A stretch of DNA of 64,000 bases from an uncultured Methanobrevibacter sp. (GCF_900314695.1 NZ_OMWD01000002.1:33759-97758); one strand, 5' to 3'; shown: positions 26,693 through 36,959, numbered from the stretch's first letter. Notes: generated by a model not told the origin, from the sequence alone. Numbers and translations are program-made.

Positions 26693-27736
26693 TTAATTTA
26701 ATAAATAAATGTTATTGTTAATTCTGATGAGTTTTACTTCTTCTCCAACATTGATTTCATTGTATTCTTCTTTCATATCCAAATCTACTGTGGAATAATC
26801 AATTGGATCTAAAATCTGTATAAATTGTGGGGATTTTGAAATTACTGTTGCAGTTTCAATTTCTTCGGATTTCTTAACAAGCTTAATGTCTTCCATATTT
26901 TTCATTGGAATATTATGCTTTTTGTTGGTCTTGATATTCATTCCGACAAAGCTATTTTTACTAACGCTGGTTATTTGGATTATTTTATTTTCATATTCTA
27001 TAAAATCATCAATTTCAGCTTCAGGAATTCTGACTGAAATCCAAATTCTATAAAGGCCTTTTCCTGTCGACTTGTCTTCGCTGATTAATCTTGGAGATTC
27101 TTTTACAACTCCTCCAAATTCGTCGGTTAGTGCTTCAGCTACTTTACGACCTGATTTCAATGAACCAATGTAGTAATCATATCCTTCTTTTAGTTTGGCA
27201 ATTTGAGGACAATATGCAAGCTTGTCTTTTTTACTTTGCTTTATTAAAGTTCTCTCAACAACTTCATCAGCTTTTGAATACTCTTCATTCTTTATTTCTC
27301 TGTTGTCGGCTCTGAATTGAATAACAGATTCGTAATATCCTGCCTGTAATTTACTGCAAGTTGGGCAAACTGTTTTTAATATTTTCACTTCAGTGTCATG
27401 AGTTTCTTCAATTTGGGTGTCATAAACTTCTCCAACAACTTCCACATAACAACTGGCAATTGTACCTTTCATTTGGTCAATTTCAAGGTTGATTATTTCG
27501 TTTTCAACTTCGTCGTCTATTTGTATATTGCGTTCAAGTGCCCTATATATGATTTCTTCTTCTGGAATGTTTTCTTCACTCCATTTGCCTTCTTCGAGTT
27601 TGCTGTTACAATGGCTGCAAATCTGAACTTCTATGCGTTCAGGTATTTCTATCATCTGAAAATCTTTTAAAAAACAGTCTATGCAGATGTTTCCAACCAT
27701 CTTTTTTTCAGTACTTCCGCACTCTACACAAAACAT
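26693..27736 (-). CDS. NMD3 family protein
   Basis: The 347-residue protein starts with a treble-clef zinc module (FCVECGSTEKKMVGNICIDC) followed by CSHCNSKLEEG and a later CPTCSKLQAG, the pattern of NMD3. The eukaryotic protein is the export adaptor of the large ribosomal subunit; archaea have no nucleus, so the archaeal form is thought to act in late ribosome assembly or recycling. It lies between aIF2-beta and TyrRS, consistent with a translation role. Confidence 0.9.
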   Translation of the reverse strand: MFCVECGSTEKKMVGNICIDCFLKDFQMIEIPERIEVQICSHCNSKLEEGKWSEENIPEEEIIYRALERNIQIDDEVENEIINLEIDQMKGTIASCYVEVVGEVYDTQIEETHDTEVKILKTVCPTCSKLQAGYYESVIQFRADNREIKNEEYSKADEVVERTLIKQSKKDKLAYCPQIAKLKEGYDYYIGSLKSGRKVAEALTDEFGGVVKESPRLISEDKSTGKGLYRIWISVRIPEAEIDDFIEYENKIIQITSVSKNSFVGMNIKTNKKHNIPMKNMEDIKLVKKSEEIETATVISKSPQFIQILDPIDYSTVDLDMKEEYNEINVGEEVKLIRINNNIYLLN

Positions 27737-27769
27737 AATATCGATAAAAAATAAGTAAAAAAGGTAAAA

Positions 27770-28177
27770 TTATAATGTTTTTAAAGGTGCTGTTGCACCG
27801 CATGCAGCACATTTAAGTAAGAATATTCTACCTTCTCTGATAATTCTGGTATCTGGTCTGTTACATTCATGGCAAATAACATATTTGTCCACATAATCTT
27901 CGATTCTTTCATTGATTAAGTAATGGGTAAATTTACCTTGTAATATTGCTCTTTGACCTTCAATATTTCCAGCAGTACCTAATTCTCTCATTAAAAATTT
28001 CAATAAGTGTTGTGGGTCTCTGTTTAAGCCTTCTGCAACATCTTTAAAGTTTTTAATGAATGTTCTATTACCTTGGATATCTGAATAAGCTTTAGGAATT
28101 TTAAATCTTTTGTGTTCAAATACTTCTGGAGGTAATTGGTCTATTGCTCTTTCTAATAAATCTTCGTATTTATCCAT
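27770..28177 (-). CDS. Translation initiation factor 2, beta subunit
   Basis: The 135-residue aIF2-beta has the core domain (KFPKAYSDIQGNRT-like region; LNRDPQHLLKFLMRELGTAG) and the C-terminal zinc ribbon CHECNRPDTRI...LKCAACGA with four cysteines. With the alpha and gamma subunits it delivers initiator Met-tRNA to the small ribosomal subunit. Length is typical. It sits between MCM and NMD3 on the same strand. Confidence 0.95.
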   Translation of the reverse strand: MDKYEDLLERAIDQLPPEVFEHKRFKIPKAYSDIQGNRTFIKNFKDVAEGLNRDPQHLLKFLMRELGTAGNIEGQRAILQGKFTHYLINERIEDYVDKYVICHECNRPDTRIIREGRIFLLKCAACGATAPLKTL

Positions 28178-28299
28178 ATTATCTCTCCGTGAAAATTAGT
28201 ATAAGTATAATATATTAAATTTTATTTTAATCATTTATTAATGTATTGTTATATTTAAAAAATTTGATAAAAAAAGTAAAAAAATAAAAAGTTTGAGAG

Positions 28300-30303
28300 T
28301 TAGGATACTCTCTTGAAATAGCCTGTATCTGGTTCGTAGATAACTCCTTTCTGTTGTAAATTACGGACAATACTTTCTACTTTTTCTTCACTTACTCCGT
28401 ATTTTTCATTCATGTTTGATTTCAATACATTCAATGGAGCAGATCCGGCATATTCCTCTTCAAGAAGGACTATTTCTTCAGTTACTCTTTGTATTTTGTC
28501 CCGGTCTGATTTAGGTGTTCTTCCTTCCATTATCTCAATATCCATTTCACCAGTTTCAGGATCTACACCTACCTTTTTAAGACAAGCCATTTGCAGCCTT
28601 ACGGCCTTTTCAGCATCTTCCTTATCAACAGTTTCCTTAAGTTTAATCTTTGCGCTAGCTTCAGCTAAACGGATGATTGCTTCAAGTTGTCTTGCAGTAA
28701 TTGGAACTGCACCTTGTTCTTCTGGATTGCTGTTCCTTGTATTTACATAAAATTCCCTTAAAACTTCGTTAGCCTCATCGGTCAAGGATGGATTAACGGT
28801 TTTACGGGCATATGCGATATATTTCCTAAGCAGTTCAGGTTCAATTTCATAATCAATAGTATTTTCTTTATGTATTTTCAAAATGTGTTCTGCTAATTTT
28901 GAATCTCCTTCTCTGCTTGGTTTATCTTCAATAACAAAAATTAAATCAAAACGAGATATAATCGGTGCTGGCAAATCAATTTGTTCTGCAAGTACTTTAT
29001 ACTGGTCAAATCTTCCGAATTTTGGGTTAGCTGCTGCAAGAACGGAACATCTTGAATTTAAAGTTGCCATGATTCCTGCCTTTGCAATACTTACAGTCTG
29101 TTGTTCCAATGCTTCGTGAAGTGCTGAACGATCTTCGGACCTCATTTTATCCAATTCGTCAACACATACATTACCTTGGTCCCCAAGTACCAATGCACCG
29201 GCTTCCAAGGACCATCCGCCAAGTTCATCCCTAACGGCTGCAGCGGTTAATCCCGCACCGGTAGTACCTTTACCACTTGTATAAATACTTCTTGGTGCAA
29301 GCCTTGAAACATATTTTAATATTTGAGATTTACCAATACCTGGATCCCCTACAATGAGGATGTGGATATCTCCTCTCAATTTGGTTTCATCTTCAAGCTG
29401 TTTTGCAGCCCCACCAAATAATTGCAATGCAATAGCTTCTTTTACATCTCTGTATCCTCTAATTGATGGTGCTGTGGACTTGATGATTTTATCATAAATG
29501 TGAGGGTCTTTTGACAATTCTATAATTTTTTCTTCATCTTCTTCTGAAAGCTGCAATTCTTCAAATTCCTGTTCTAATGGTTCAATGTGGTTTACATAAA
29601 TATAATTTTTAAATTTGCCGCTTCTCTCTTCCCTGAATGTTTTTAATGTTCCAGTTATTCTAACTTTATCTCCAGGGTTTAATTCATCTACTAAATCATC
29701 TTCTAATACCATTAACATTTGTTTAGGTTCTGTTCCTCCAGACAGGTTCTCTAAAGGTTCCTGCATTCTTGCAGTTTGTGTATCTATGTATTTTGATTCT
29801 TCTTGAAGCAGTCTGAAAGACCTTCCGCCGCATTCACTACAGAGTGATGGTTCTATAATTGTATTGCTGGATGTCTGTTCAACTTCGTGCAATCTCATAC
29901 ATCCTCTACATTCAAATACTCCAGTTTCAATACGAGGTCTAATTTCATCAGTTTTTCTTACAATACCGTCTGCTGCAACAAATGTTCCTATGTATTTACT
30001 CAGCAATGTCTTTAATGGAATGATATTGGTGAGATTTTCAAAACGGATGTGGATTTCAACGTCCTTTACAAGAGGGTCAATGTTTTTAATGGCTATTTGT
30101 GCAGCTTGAATAACCTCTTCTGGTTTGTCTATTAGTAAATCCGCAAGGTCTGGATCAAATATTTCCAATGCATTATAATCCACGTTAAGTGACCTTTCAT
30201 CGGGGTATTTTTCAAGCACTTCAAAAACATCATCCTTGTATGAAGTTGAAAAAAATTCTTCAAATTTTGCAATTGATGTTTGTGATTTAGTAGTAGAATT
30301 CAT
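28300..30303 (-). CDS. mcm: Replicative DNA helicase MCM
   Basis: The 667-residue AAA+ helicase unwinds DNA at replication forks as a hexamer. It shows the N-terminal zinc site (CRGCM ... CSECGG, about residues 131-158), the OB-fold region, Walker A GDPGIGKSQILK (about 317-328), Walker B CVDELDKM, sensor AAANPKFGRFD, the arginine-finger SRFDLIFV, and a C-terminal winged helix. No intein interrupts it. It leads the cluster with aIF2-beta, NMD3 and tyrS. Confidence 0.96.
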   Translation of the reverse strand: MNSTTKSQTSIAKFEEFFSTSYKDDVFEVLEKYPDERSLNVDYNALEIFDPDLADLLIDKPEEVIQAAQIAIKNIDPLVKDVEIHIRFENLTNIIPLKTLLSKYIGTFVAADGIVRKTDEIRPRIETGVFECRGCMRLHEVEQTSSNTIIEPSLCSECGGRSFRLLQEESKYIDTQTARMQEPLENLSGGTEPKQMLMVLEDDLVDELNPGDKVRITGTLKTFREERSGKFKNYIYVNHIEPLEQEFEELQLSEEDEEKIIELSKDPHIYDKIIKSTAPSIRGYRDVKEAIALQLFGGAAKQLEDETKLRGDIHILIVGDPGIGKSQILKYVSRLAPRSIYTSGKGTTGAGLTAAAVRDELGGWSLEAGALVLGDQGNVCVDELDKMRSEDRSALHEALEQQTVSIAKAGIMATLNSRCSVLAAANPKFGRFDQYKVLAEQIDLPAPIISRFDLIFVIEDKPSREGDSKLAEHILKIHKENTIDYEIEPELLRKYIAYARKTVNPSLTDEANEVLREFYVNTRNSNPEEQGAVPITARQLEAIIRLAEASAKIKLKETVDKEDAEKAVRLQMACLKKVGVDPETGEMDIEIMEGRTPKSDRDKIQRVTEEIVLLEEEYAGSAPLNVLKSNMNEKYGVSEEKVESIVRNLQQKGVIYEPDTGYFKRVS

Positions 30304-30441
30304 TATCTATATTATTATTTTTTCATACTTTAAAAATTATTGCATAGAGCAGTTGAAAAGTATTATGCATAAGTAAGTATTAAATACTAATGCCACCCAT
30401 AAATAGATATTAATAAAGATTTAAATTATTTTGAGGATATT

Positions 30442-30861
30442 ATGAGGAAATCTAGACTAAGTGTATTTAAATCCACTTCTATGTTGATTTCTGTTGTTGG
30501 AATCATCATGATTGTATCAACAATTATTGTTGTAGCTTATGTGGGGTATAGTATGGTTTCAGAAGGTATCACAGATGAAATATCTTCAGGTACTCAATAT
30601 GATGAGCTTGCAGATTTAAAATCATCTTATTCTGATTTAGTGATGAAATTTGATAATGTCAAATCTACATATTATGCTGGCGGTGCGAGTGAAGTAAAAA
30701 TATATAATGATGCAAGGCTAGAGTTGTCTAGAGCCAATTCCGCTATTGAAAATGTTCAAAGTGCTTTAGATGCAGGAAAACCATCTAATGAAGTTGATAG
30801 TAGAATTGATTTCGCTAAACAGAAACTTCAAGCTGCTAATAATGCCTACAATAATCTTTAA
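30442..30861 (+). CDS. Membrane-anchored coiled-coil protein, unknown
   Basis: The 139-residue protein has a short basic start (MRKSRLSVFK), one membrane helix (about 13-38, MLISVVGIIMIVSTIIVVAYVGY) and an extracytoplasmic helical remainder rich in Ala, Ser, Asp and Lys that looks coiled (SRANSAIENVQSALDAG). GAGGATATT precedes the ATG. I do not recognise a family. Its TAA overlaps the stop codon of the convergent rRNA methyltransferase gene at TTAA, and a T-run within that neighbour may end transcription. Confidence 0.75.
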   Translation: MRKSRLSVFKSTSMLISVVGIIMIVSTIIVVAYVGYSMVSEGITDEISSGTQYDELADLKSSYSDLVMKFDNVKSTYYAGGASEVKIYNDARLELSRANSAIENVQSALDAGKPSNEVDSRIDFAKQKLQAANNAYNNL

Positions 30862-31487
30862 TTTCTTTTTTTTCTCTTTTTTGGCATATATTCCAAACCA
30901 ACAACATACATTTCTGAACTTTTTTTACGTGATGATGCAGGTTTGGTAGTTCTAACGTGTCTGAATTTTCCTTTCAGTGAATCCAACATATTTTTATATT
31001 CTGGGCCTTGAAATACTTTCATAACAAGATTGCCTTTTTGTTCAAGGATATTTTCAGCTATTTCAATCACGACATTGACTAAATCAATTGATCTTAATTG
31101 GTCGATATTTTTAATTCCACAAAGTGAAGGTGACGCATCAGACATTACAACTTTGGCCTTTCCTCCAATAAGTTCCATAATCTTTTTTTGAACTTCAGGT
31201 GTTGTAAAATCTCCTCTAATTCCATAATAATTTTCTTCATGGAATTTTTTAAATCTGTTTAAGTCCACACCTACTACAATGCCTTCTTCTCCAACTTTTT
31301 CCAATGCAACCTGTGACCATCCGCCGGGTGCGGCTCCTAAATCGACAACAGTGTTTCCTTCTTTAATGATTTTATATTTTTTATCAAGTTGTTTTAATTT
31401 ATATGATGCTCGTGAGCGATAATCTTCTTGTTTTGCTCTTTTATAATATGGATCATTGTGTTTTTCCATTTGCCATTTGCTTCCCAT
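30858..31487 (-). CDS. rlmE: rRNA 2'-O-methyltransferase (RlmE/FtsJ family)
   Basis: The 209-residue SAM-dependent enzyme methylates a ribose of 23S rRNA. It has the RRMJ core: YRSRASYKLKQLDKKY, the SAM motif VVDLGAAPGGWSQVAL, VVGVDLNRF, VMSDASPSLCG and VMKVFQG, giving the K-D-K-E tetrad. The frame is open to 31541, but the ATG at 31487 is chosen because GAGGG stands just before it and it then follows the phosphoesterase stop by one base (TGAAATG). Confidence 0.93.
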   Translation of the reverse strand: MGSKWQMEKHNDPYYKRAKQEDYRSRASYKLKQLDKKYKIIKEGNTVVDLGAAPGGWSQVALEKVGEEGIVVGVDLNRFKKFHEENYYGIRGDFTTPEVQKKIMELIGGKAKVVMSDASPSLCGIKNIDQLRSIDLVNVVIEIAENILEQKGNLVMKVFQGPEYKNMLDSLKGKFRHVRTTKPASSRKKSSEMYVVGLEYMPKKRKKRN

Positions 31488-31488
31488 T

Positions 31489-32019
31489 TCAATCCCTCTT
31501 ATATTGTTCAAAATCAAGTGCACTACATACTGGTGCTCCAATTTTTATAATTTCCACATCAACTTCTCTGTCATTAATTTCAAGTATCATTACTGTTCTG
31601 TCGGCAAGTCTTGGAACTATTGGACTTCCAGGATTCAATAACAATACTCCATCTGTCTGCTCTATTTTTGGTTGGTGTGAATGTCCGCTGATTAATATGT
31701 CGGCATCCAATTCTTTTGCAAGATAAACCAGTTGTTGTGTATCGGCTCTTGGATAAACTTCTCCATGCACAATTCCAATTTTTAATCCTTCAGCTTCAAT
31801 TACTTTTGCAGCGGGCAAATCAATTCCTCTTGCCCTATCCATATTTCCTTGAATGGCCATTACTGGAGCTATTTGCTCCAAATCATCTATCACCTTTGGG
31901 GAGGTTAAATCGCCAGCGTGCATTATTAAATCGACTTCACTAAATGCCTCAAATACTTTTTCAGGTATTTCTTTAGCTCTATCCGGGATATGTGTGTCTG
32001 AAATTAAACCGATTAACAT
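31489..32019 (-). CDS. Metallophosphoesterase, YfcE/MJ0936 family
   Basis: The 176-residue protein has all metal-binding blocks of the family: GLISDTHIPD, MHAGDLT, IQGNMDR, IVHGE and SGHSHQP, ending LLNPGSP. Members such as MJ0936 are two-metal phosphodiesterases with unclear natural substrates. It is translationally linked to the FtsJ-type methyltransferase one base downstream, which might hint at RNA metabolism but is not proof. Confidence 0.92.
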   Translation of the reverse strand: MLIGLISDTHIPDRAKEIPEKVFEAFSEVDLIMHAGDLTSPKVIDDLEQIAPVMAIQGNMDRARGIDLPAAKVIEAEGLKIGIVHGEVYPRADTQQLVYLAKELDADILISGHSHQPKIEQTDGVLLLNPGSPIVPRLADRTVMILEINDREVDVEIIKIGAPVCSALDFEQYKRD

Positions 32020-32347
32020 TTTATCTATTCCTTAAGAATTCGTAATTATATTTGTCTGTTATTGTTCTTAATGTTAATGTGGCCGTTGATAACTTGGACA
32101 TTAATATTTTAGTTTAAACTTTTTGACAAGCAACAGAATATTATGTGTTGCATGGTTTTTCAAATTTTGTGTGTTCTTGAAATATTCATTTTGGACATAA
32201 TTAAAATATTCGACATTTTTCCTGATTTGGATAGATGTTGTCGATGCAGTCAGTATTGAATAGTCCAACTTCATCACTTTAAATAAAAAATATTATAAAT
32301 TCTTAAAAATATATATAATAATATCATTCTTTGAGGAGAAGATAAAA
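32020..32347. other. Intergenic region upstream of purP
   Basis: These 328 bases contain no gene. A small inverted repeat GCAACA/TGTTGC sits at 32130-32151 (10-base loop). TATTATAAAT (32291-32300) is the likely purP TATA box, with the ribosome site GAGGAG at 32333-32338. No riboswitch was recognised. Confidence 0.5.
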
Positions 32348-33439
32348 ATGGGAGAAGTTAAAAAGGAAGATATCTTAGATATTTTAGCTAAATATGACAA
32401 AAGTGAAATCACTATAGCTACCCTAGGAAGTCATACTTCTTTACACATATTGCAAGGTGCTAAAGAAGAAGGATTTAGAACAGCTATCGTATGTCAAAAA
32501 GGTCGTGAAATTCCATATCAACGTTTTGATGTAGCTGATGAATACATTATCGTTGATGAATTCAAAGACATTGTCAATGAAGATGTTCAGCAAAAACTTA
32601 GGGATATGAATGCAATTGTTGTGCCTCATGGATCTTTTGTTGCATATGCTGGATTAGATAATGTTGAAGACAAATTCAATGTTCCAATGTTTGGAAATAG
32701 GGATGTACTTAGATGGGAAGCTGAAAGAGATAAGGAAAGAGCTTTGCTTGTTGAAGGTGACGTAAGAATACCTTTTAAATATAATGGACCTGATGAAATC
32801 GACAGGCCGGTTATGGTTAAATTCCCTGGTGCTAGAGGGGGTAGAGGTTACTTTGTAGCTTCATCTACAGAAGAGTTCAATTCAAAAATTGATGCTATGA
32901 AAGCACGTGGATGGTTAGAAGACAGTGATGTTGAAGCAGCTCACATTGAAGAATATGTTTCAGGATGTAATTACTGTATACACTATTTCTACTCTGCTCT
33001 TGATGATTCAGTTGAATTGATGGGTATGGATACAAGATATGAATCAAGTATTGATGGATTTGTAAGAATGCCTGCAAAAGATCAATTGGATATTGATTTA
33101 AGTCCTTCCTATGTTGTAACAGGTAACCACCCTGCTGTAATTCGTGAATCTTTACTTCCACAGGTATTTGATATTGCTGATAAATTAACAGAAAGTGCTA
33201 AAAAATTAGTTGCTCCTGGATTAAATGGTCCTTTCTGTATGCAAACTTTAGTAAATGATAATTTAGAAGTAATCTGTTTTGAAATCAGTGCAAGAACTGA
33301 TGGTGGAACAAATACATTTATGGATGGTTCTCCTTACTCCTACTTAACCTACGGTAAACCTATGAGTATGGGTAGAAGGATTGCTTTAGAAATTAAACGT
33401 GGTATAGAAAGAGATGAATTGGAAAAAATAATAACATAA
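32348..33439 (+). CDS. purP: FAICAR synthetase (PurP)
   Basis: The 363-residue ATP-grasp enzyme makes 5-formaminoimidazole-4-carboxamide ribonucleotide from AICAR, formate and ATP, the archaeal route for the ninth step of purine synthesis. Visible features are the N-terminal IATLGSHTSLHILQGAKEEG, FPGARGGRGYFVA (glycine-rich ATP loop), HIEEYVSGCNYCIHYFYS, and FEISARTDGGTNTFMDGSPY near the metal site. GAGGAG lies nine bases before the ATG. It stands alone, divergent from the phosphoesterase. Confidence 0.94.
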   Translation: MGEVKKEDILDILAKYDKSEITIATLGSHTSLHILQGAKEEGFRTAIVCQKGREIPYQRFDVADEYIIVDEFKDIVNEDVQQKLRDMNAIVVPHGSFVAYAGLDNVEDKFNVPMFGNRDVLRWEAERDKERALLVEGDVRIPFKYNGPDEIDRPVMVKFPGARGGRGYFVASSTEEFNSKIDAMKARGWLEDSDVEAAHIEEYVSGCNYCIHYFYSALDDSVELMGMDTRYESSIDGFVRMPAKDQLDIDLSPSYVVTGNHPAVIRESLLPQVFDIADKLTESAKKLVAPGLNGPFCMQTLVNDNLEVICFEISARTDGGTNTFMDGSPYSYLTYGKPMSMGRRIALEIKRGIERDELEKIIT

Positions 33440-33455
33440 ATTTTGTTATTATTTT

Positions 33456-33908
33456 TCATTCTTTTTTTGTAATTTTACCTAAAAGGCCTTTATTTTCTTT
33501 TTGAGGTTCTTCGGCTTTTTGTTTTTTCTTTTTATTTTTACCGATTTTCTGTTTTTTCTCGTATTCTTCTTTTGCTTTTACACGGCTTCTTTTTGCCCAT
33601 GCACCAATAACTGCAACAAGCATACCAACAATAAGAATTGCAATTATCATGGTTATTCTTCCTTGTTCTGTTGGTGGTATTTCTCTAAATACGCCATCTA
33701 ATGCAAGGTACATTACTGGTGTTGATGCAAAAGCCCCAAGCAGTGCTGATGTTTTTATATTTGGTGCATTGTATCCTACATATAAAAATCCGATTGATGC
33801 AAATGCATAAAGGAATTCATTATACATTGATCCCAATATTACAAATCCGGCAGCGATTGCTGCTCCAAATACTAGTGATTTAAAGTCAAAATTAGTGAAT
33901 TTTCCCAT
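33456..33908 (-). CDS. Small membrane protein with lysine-rich tail
   Basis: The 150-residue protein has four membrane helices in its first 105 residues, then a cytoplasmic tail very rich in Lys, Glu and Gln (KKQKIGKNKKKKQKAEEPQK). No family recognised. It follows the DUF5518-like gene by 17 bases on the same strand, so the two may form an operon of membrane proteins. Confidence 0.75.
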   Translation of the reverse strand: MGKFTNFDFKSLVFGAAIAAGFVILGSMYNEFLYAFASIGFLYVGYNAPNIKTSALLGAFASTPVMYLALDGVFREIPPTEQGRITMIIAILIVGMLVAVIGAWAKRSRVKAKEEYEKKQKIGKNKKKKQKAEEPQKENKGLLGKITKKE

Positions 33909-33925
33909 TTTATTTCTCCAAAAAC

Positions 33926-34294
33926 TTATTTTTTAGAGGATACTGCTCCTCCAATTGCTCCAGTTATTCCCATGACAATTGCATAATAAATCAACTCTGT
34001 GACTATGGATAAAATACTTATTATGCCGGATGTTGTAAATCCAGTAAGGCCTCCAAATGCTCCCATAAAGCTTCCACCAATTGTTGTAGCTATTATGAAT
34101 AGTATTGCACTGATAATTGTACCTAATGTGCCAGCAAGAGCTGCATTCCATAAGCCTCCCAGGGCTCCATCATGGGCAATATATCCTGTAATGAAACCAA
34201 CAATTAATAATCCAATAAAATCATAATGTGCAAAAAATGCTTTAACAATTACAGATAATATGAAACCTATAATTACGGCTTTCCATTTTGTCAT
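33926..34294 (-). CDS. DUF5518-like membrane protein
   Basis: The 122-residue protein (MTKWKAVIIGFILSVIVKAFF) has about four Gly/Ala-rich membrane helices, including GLLIVGFITGYIAHDGALGGLWNAALAGTLG, the pattern of the DUF5518 family of archaeal membrane proteins. The ATG at 34294 is preferred over an in-frame GTG at 34303 because that GTG lies inside the ribosome site GGTGAT, four bases upstream. Function unknown. Confidence 0.8.
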   Translation of the reverse strand: MTKWKAVIIGFILSVIVKAFFAHYDFIGLLIVGFITGYIAHDGALGGLWNAALAGTLGTIISAILFIIATTIGGSFMGAFGGLTGFTTSGIISILSIVTELIYYAIVMGITGAIGGAVSSKK

Positions 34295-34361
34295 GATTAT
34301 CACCTTTAGTCAATAATTAATATTGTTTATAAAAGTATTTAATTTTTTTTAGTTTTAATGT

Positions 34362-36959
34362 TCAATATATGTCTTTTAATTTATCTTTAATTTGGTCTAT
34401 AATCGCTTGATGCATTCTTTTTGTAAATTCGGCCTTGTCATTTTGATTTAATACATCTAAATATCCTTGTGAAATTAAATTAAATGCAAATGGACTTGGT
34501 ATGACAGTATTTATTGTTTTAACTTCCATTTGTTCTGAAGCAACCCATTCAATTATTTTTAAAGCATTTTTAACATCCATATAGTCTTCAAGCGCTTCTC
34601 TTCGAGCTTCCTTTAAAATTGAAAAGTTTTCATCCATTTCCTGCACGAATTTCAATAGGATTTTTCCCCTAACCTGTTGGCGTCCGACAGATTTTGATTC
34701 TCCTTTGTATCTTCTTAAAGTCATTAATGACCGCCCGGCACAGTGTCTGAACCTTGAAGCTAGTGTTTCGGTTTTATTTAATGATTGGGACAATATGTTT
34801 TCAAAGTTTTCAGGGGTCAATTCATTGAATGATTCCAGACCTCCAATCTTTCCGTCAGAGCTTAAATAAAAACCGTTGTCTGATATTGAAATGGTGACGT
34901 TGATGTTGTATCTTTTTGCAACAACATAAGCTACGGCTCTTGAAAGTGCATCATTAACTTTTCTTCCAAATAGTGAATGAAATATTACGAATCGTCTTCC
35001 TCCAAATCCTTTATAATATTCAATTAATAATAATTGGTTGCTTGGTATTTTGGCATATTTGAATTGTTCTACAAAATATTCGTATATAGAATTTGCTGCA
35101 AAATCATCAACATATAAATATTCATGAATGAATTCCATTATTTCTTCCTTGCTTCTTTGATATCTGAATTTTACATCCATGTGGGCTCTAAATCTCTGAA
35201 TGTCCATTGCCAAATCAAAAGATAGTGGCAATTGCTGTGAAAACCATGAGGGTATTGTTGGGGGTCCCATTGCCGGAGTCACGTTAATTGTCATTCCTTT
35301 CCCATAGTTGAATCTATAAGTATTTCCACCCAGAACGAAAGTGTCTCCTTTTTTAAGCCGTTCCATAAAATCTTCTTCTATTCTTCCAACGGTTTCTCCA
35401 TCACATTTAACCAAAACACCTGAACTGTCTGGAATTGTTCCAATATTTGTCGAATAAAGCATTCTGGCTAACTTTCCACGTTTTCCAAAGGTGTTTTTAT
35501 CATAATCAATCCAAATTTTGGCGTAAACATATCTTTCTTCGAGTTCAGGATATTCTCCAGCCATATAACTTAAAACATCTTCATAATCATCTCTTGTCAA
35601 GTCTTTGTAACAATAACTTTTTTTGATGACTTCATAAGCGTAATCAATATCCCATGGATTTTCAATGCCCATTCCATAGATATGTTGTGCTAATACGTCC
35701 AAACAATTGGTTGGCATATTTATTCTGTCGATTTTTCCTTCTTTGGCATTTTTAAGCAAAACTGAGCATTCAACTAAATCATCACGGTCAGTTACAATAA
35801 TTCTTCCTCGAGATTTTTCATGTAATCTATGTCCACTTCTTCCAATTCTTTGAAGCGCTCTTGCAACAGATTTCGGTGAATTTATTAATACGACTAAATC
35901 AATGTATCCGATATCAATTCCAAGTTCAAGAGATGTTGATGAAACAACTGCTTTTAGCTGATCTTCTTTTAGTTTATTTTCTGTCTGTAGACGAACTTCC
36001 TTTGAAAGTGAGGAATGGTGTGCCATTATGTTTTCATTGTTGTAGTGCATTGGATACATTTTCTTTAAATTATAAACAAAACGTTCCGTACCACTTCTTG
36101 TATTTGTAAAGATTAATGTTGTTTTGTTCTCCCAAATCAGGTCATCCAATAGGTCATACATTCCAAGCCGTGTATCTTCTTCGTCTGCCAGTACAATATC
36201 ACTTACCGGACACATTACTTCCATGTCCAGTTCCTTTAAATAGTTGATATTTACAATTTTGCAGGGTCTGCCAACACCATATTCATATCCCACAAGAAAT
36301 TTGGCCACTTCTTCAAGTGGACTTACTGTTGCTGATAGTCCGATTCTTGTATATTGGCCGATTAAATGTTGTAATCTTTCAAGGGATAGGCTTAAATGAA
36401 CTCCTCTTTTATTTTCGGCAAGTGAGTGTATCTCATCTATTATGACATATTTCACTCCGCTTAGCTTTTCCCTAAACTTTGGTGCCACAAGTAAGATTGA
36501 AAGGGTTTCTGGAGTGGTAATCAGGATGTGTGGTGGTTTTTTAAGCATTTTTTGCCTTTGATATTGGCTTGTATCGCCTGTTCTAACGGCTTTTCTAATT
36601 CCTAAGTCTTTTTTAGCTATTTTTTCAATCCCTTCCAGTGGTTCATCCAAATTTTTCTCAATATCATTATCCAATGCTTTTAAAGGTGAAATATAAATGC
36701 AGTATACTTTATCTTCAAGTTTTCCTTTTTCTGAGAGTGTTGTTAGTTCACTTATGATTGATAAAAAAGCAGTAAGTGTTTTTCCAGATCCTGTTGGTGA
36801 TGAAATCAGGATATTGTTCTTTTTATGGATATCTATTATTGATTTTTTCTGAGCAGGTGTAAAATCATCAAATTTTGAATCAAACCATTGTCTGACCCAG
36901 GGATGCAGTATTTTATAAATCTTATCTTTAGAATAGCTTTTTGTCTGCTCTTCAATCAT
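34362..36959 (-). CDS. Lhr-like ATP-dependent helicase
   Basis: The 865-residue superfamily 2 helicase shows Q-motif-like FTPAQKKSI, Walker A SSPTGSGKTLTAF, IVIDEIHSL (DEIH), SATVSP, TNTRSGTERF and QRIGRSGHR, followed by a winged helix and the Lhr-specific C-terminal region (GGRRFVIFHSLFGRKVNDALSR). Lhr proteins are 3'-5' DNA/RNA helicases active in repair or recombination. It is a shorter, core-type archaeal Lhr. It is transcribed away from the SDR gene. Confidence 0.94.
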   Translation of the reverse strand: MIEEQTKSYSKDKIYKILHPWVRQWFDSKFDDFTPAQKKSIIDIHKKNNILISSPTGSGKTLTAFLSIISELTTLSEKGKLEDKVYCIYISPLKALDNDIEKNLDEPLEGIEKIAKKDLGIRKAVRTGDTSQYQRQKMLKKPPHILITTPETLSILLVAPKFREKLSGVKYVIIDEIHSLAENKRGVHLSLSLERLQHLIGQYTRIGLSATVSPLEEVAKFLVGYEYGVGRPCKIVNINYLKELDMEVMCPVSDIVLADEEDTRLGMYDLLDDLIWENKTTLIFTNTRSGTERFVYNLKKMYPMHYNNENIMAHHSSLSKEVRLQTENKLKEDQLKAVVSSTSLELGIDIGYIDLVVLINSPKSVARALQRIGRSGHRLHEKSRGRIIVTDRDDLVECSVLLKNAKEGKIDRINMPTNCLDVLAQHIYGMGIENPWDIDYAYEVIKKSYCYKDLTRDDYEDVLSYMAGEYPELEERYVYAKIWIDYDKNTFGKRGKLARMLYSTNIGTIPDSSGVLVKCDGETVGRIEEDFMERLKKGDTFVLGGNTYRFNYGKGMTINVTPAMGPPTIPSWFSQQLPLSFDLAMDIQRFRAHMDVKFRYQRSKEEIMEFIHEYLYVDDFAANSIYEYFVEQFKYAKIPSNQLLLIEYYKGFGGRRFVIFHSLFGRKVNDALSRAVAYVVAKRYNINVTISISDNGFYLSSDGKIGGLESFNELTPENFENILSQSLNKTETLASRFRHCAGRSLMTLRRYKGESKSVGRQQVRGKILLKFVQEMDENFSILKEARREALEDYMDVKNALKIIEWVASEQMEVKTINTVIPSPFAFNLISQGYLDVLNQNDKAEFTKRMHQAIIDQIKDKLKDIY

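Noticed and set aside
32130..32151. Hairpin GCAACA/TGTTGC as a purine riboswitch or terminator
   Set aside because: The stem is only six pairs with a ten-base loop, has no T-run and lacks any known aptamer core.
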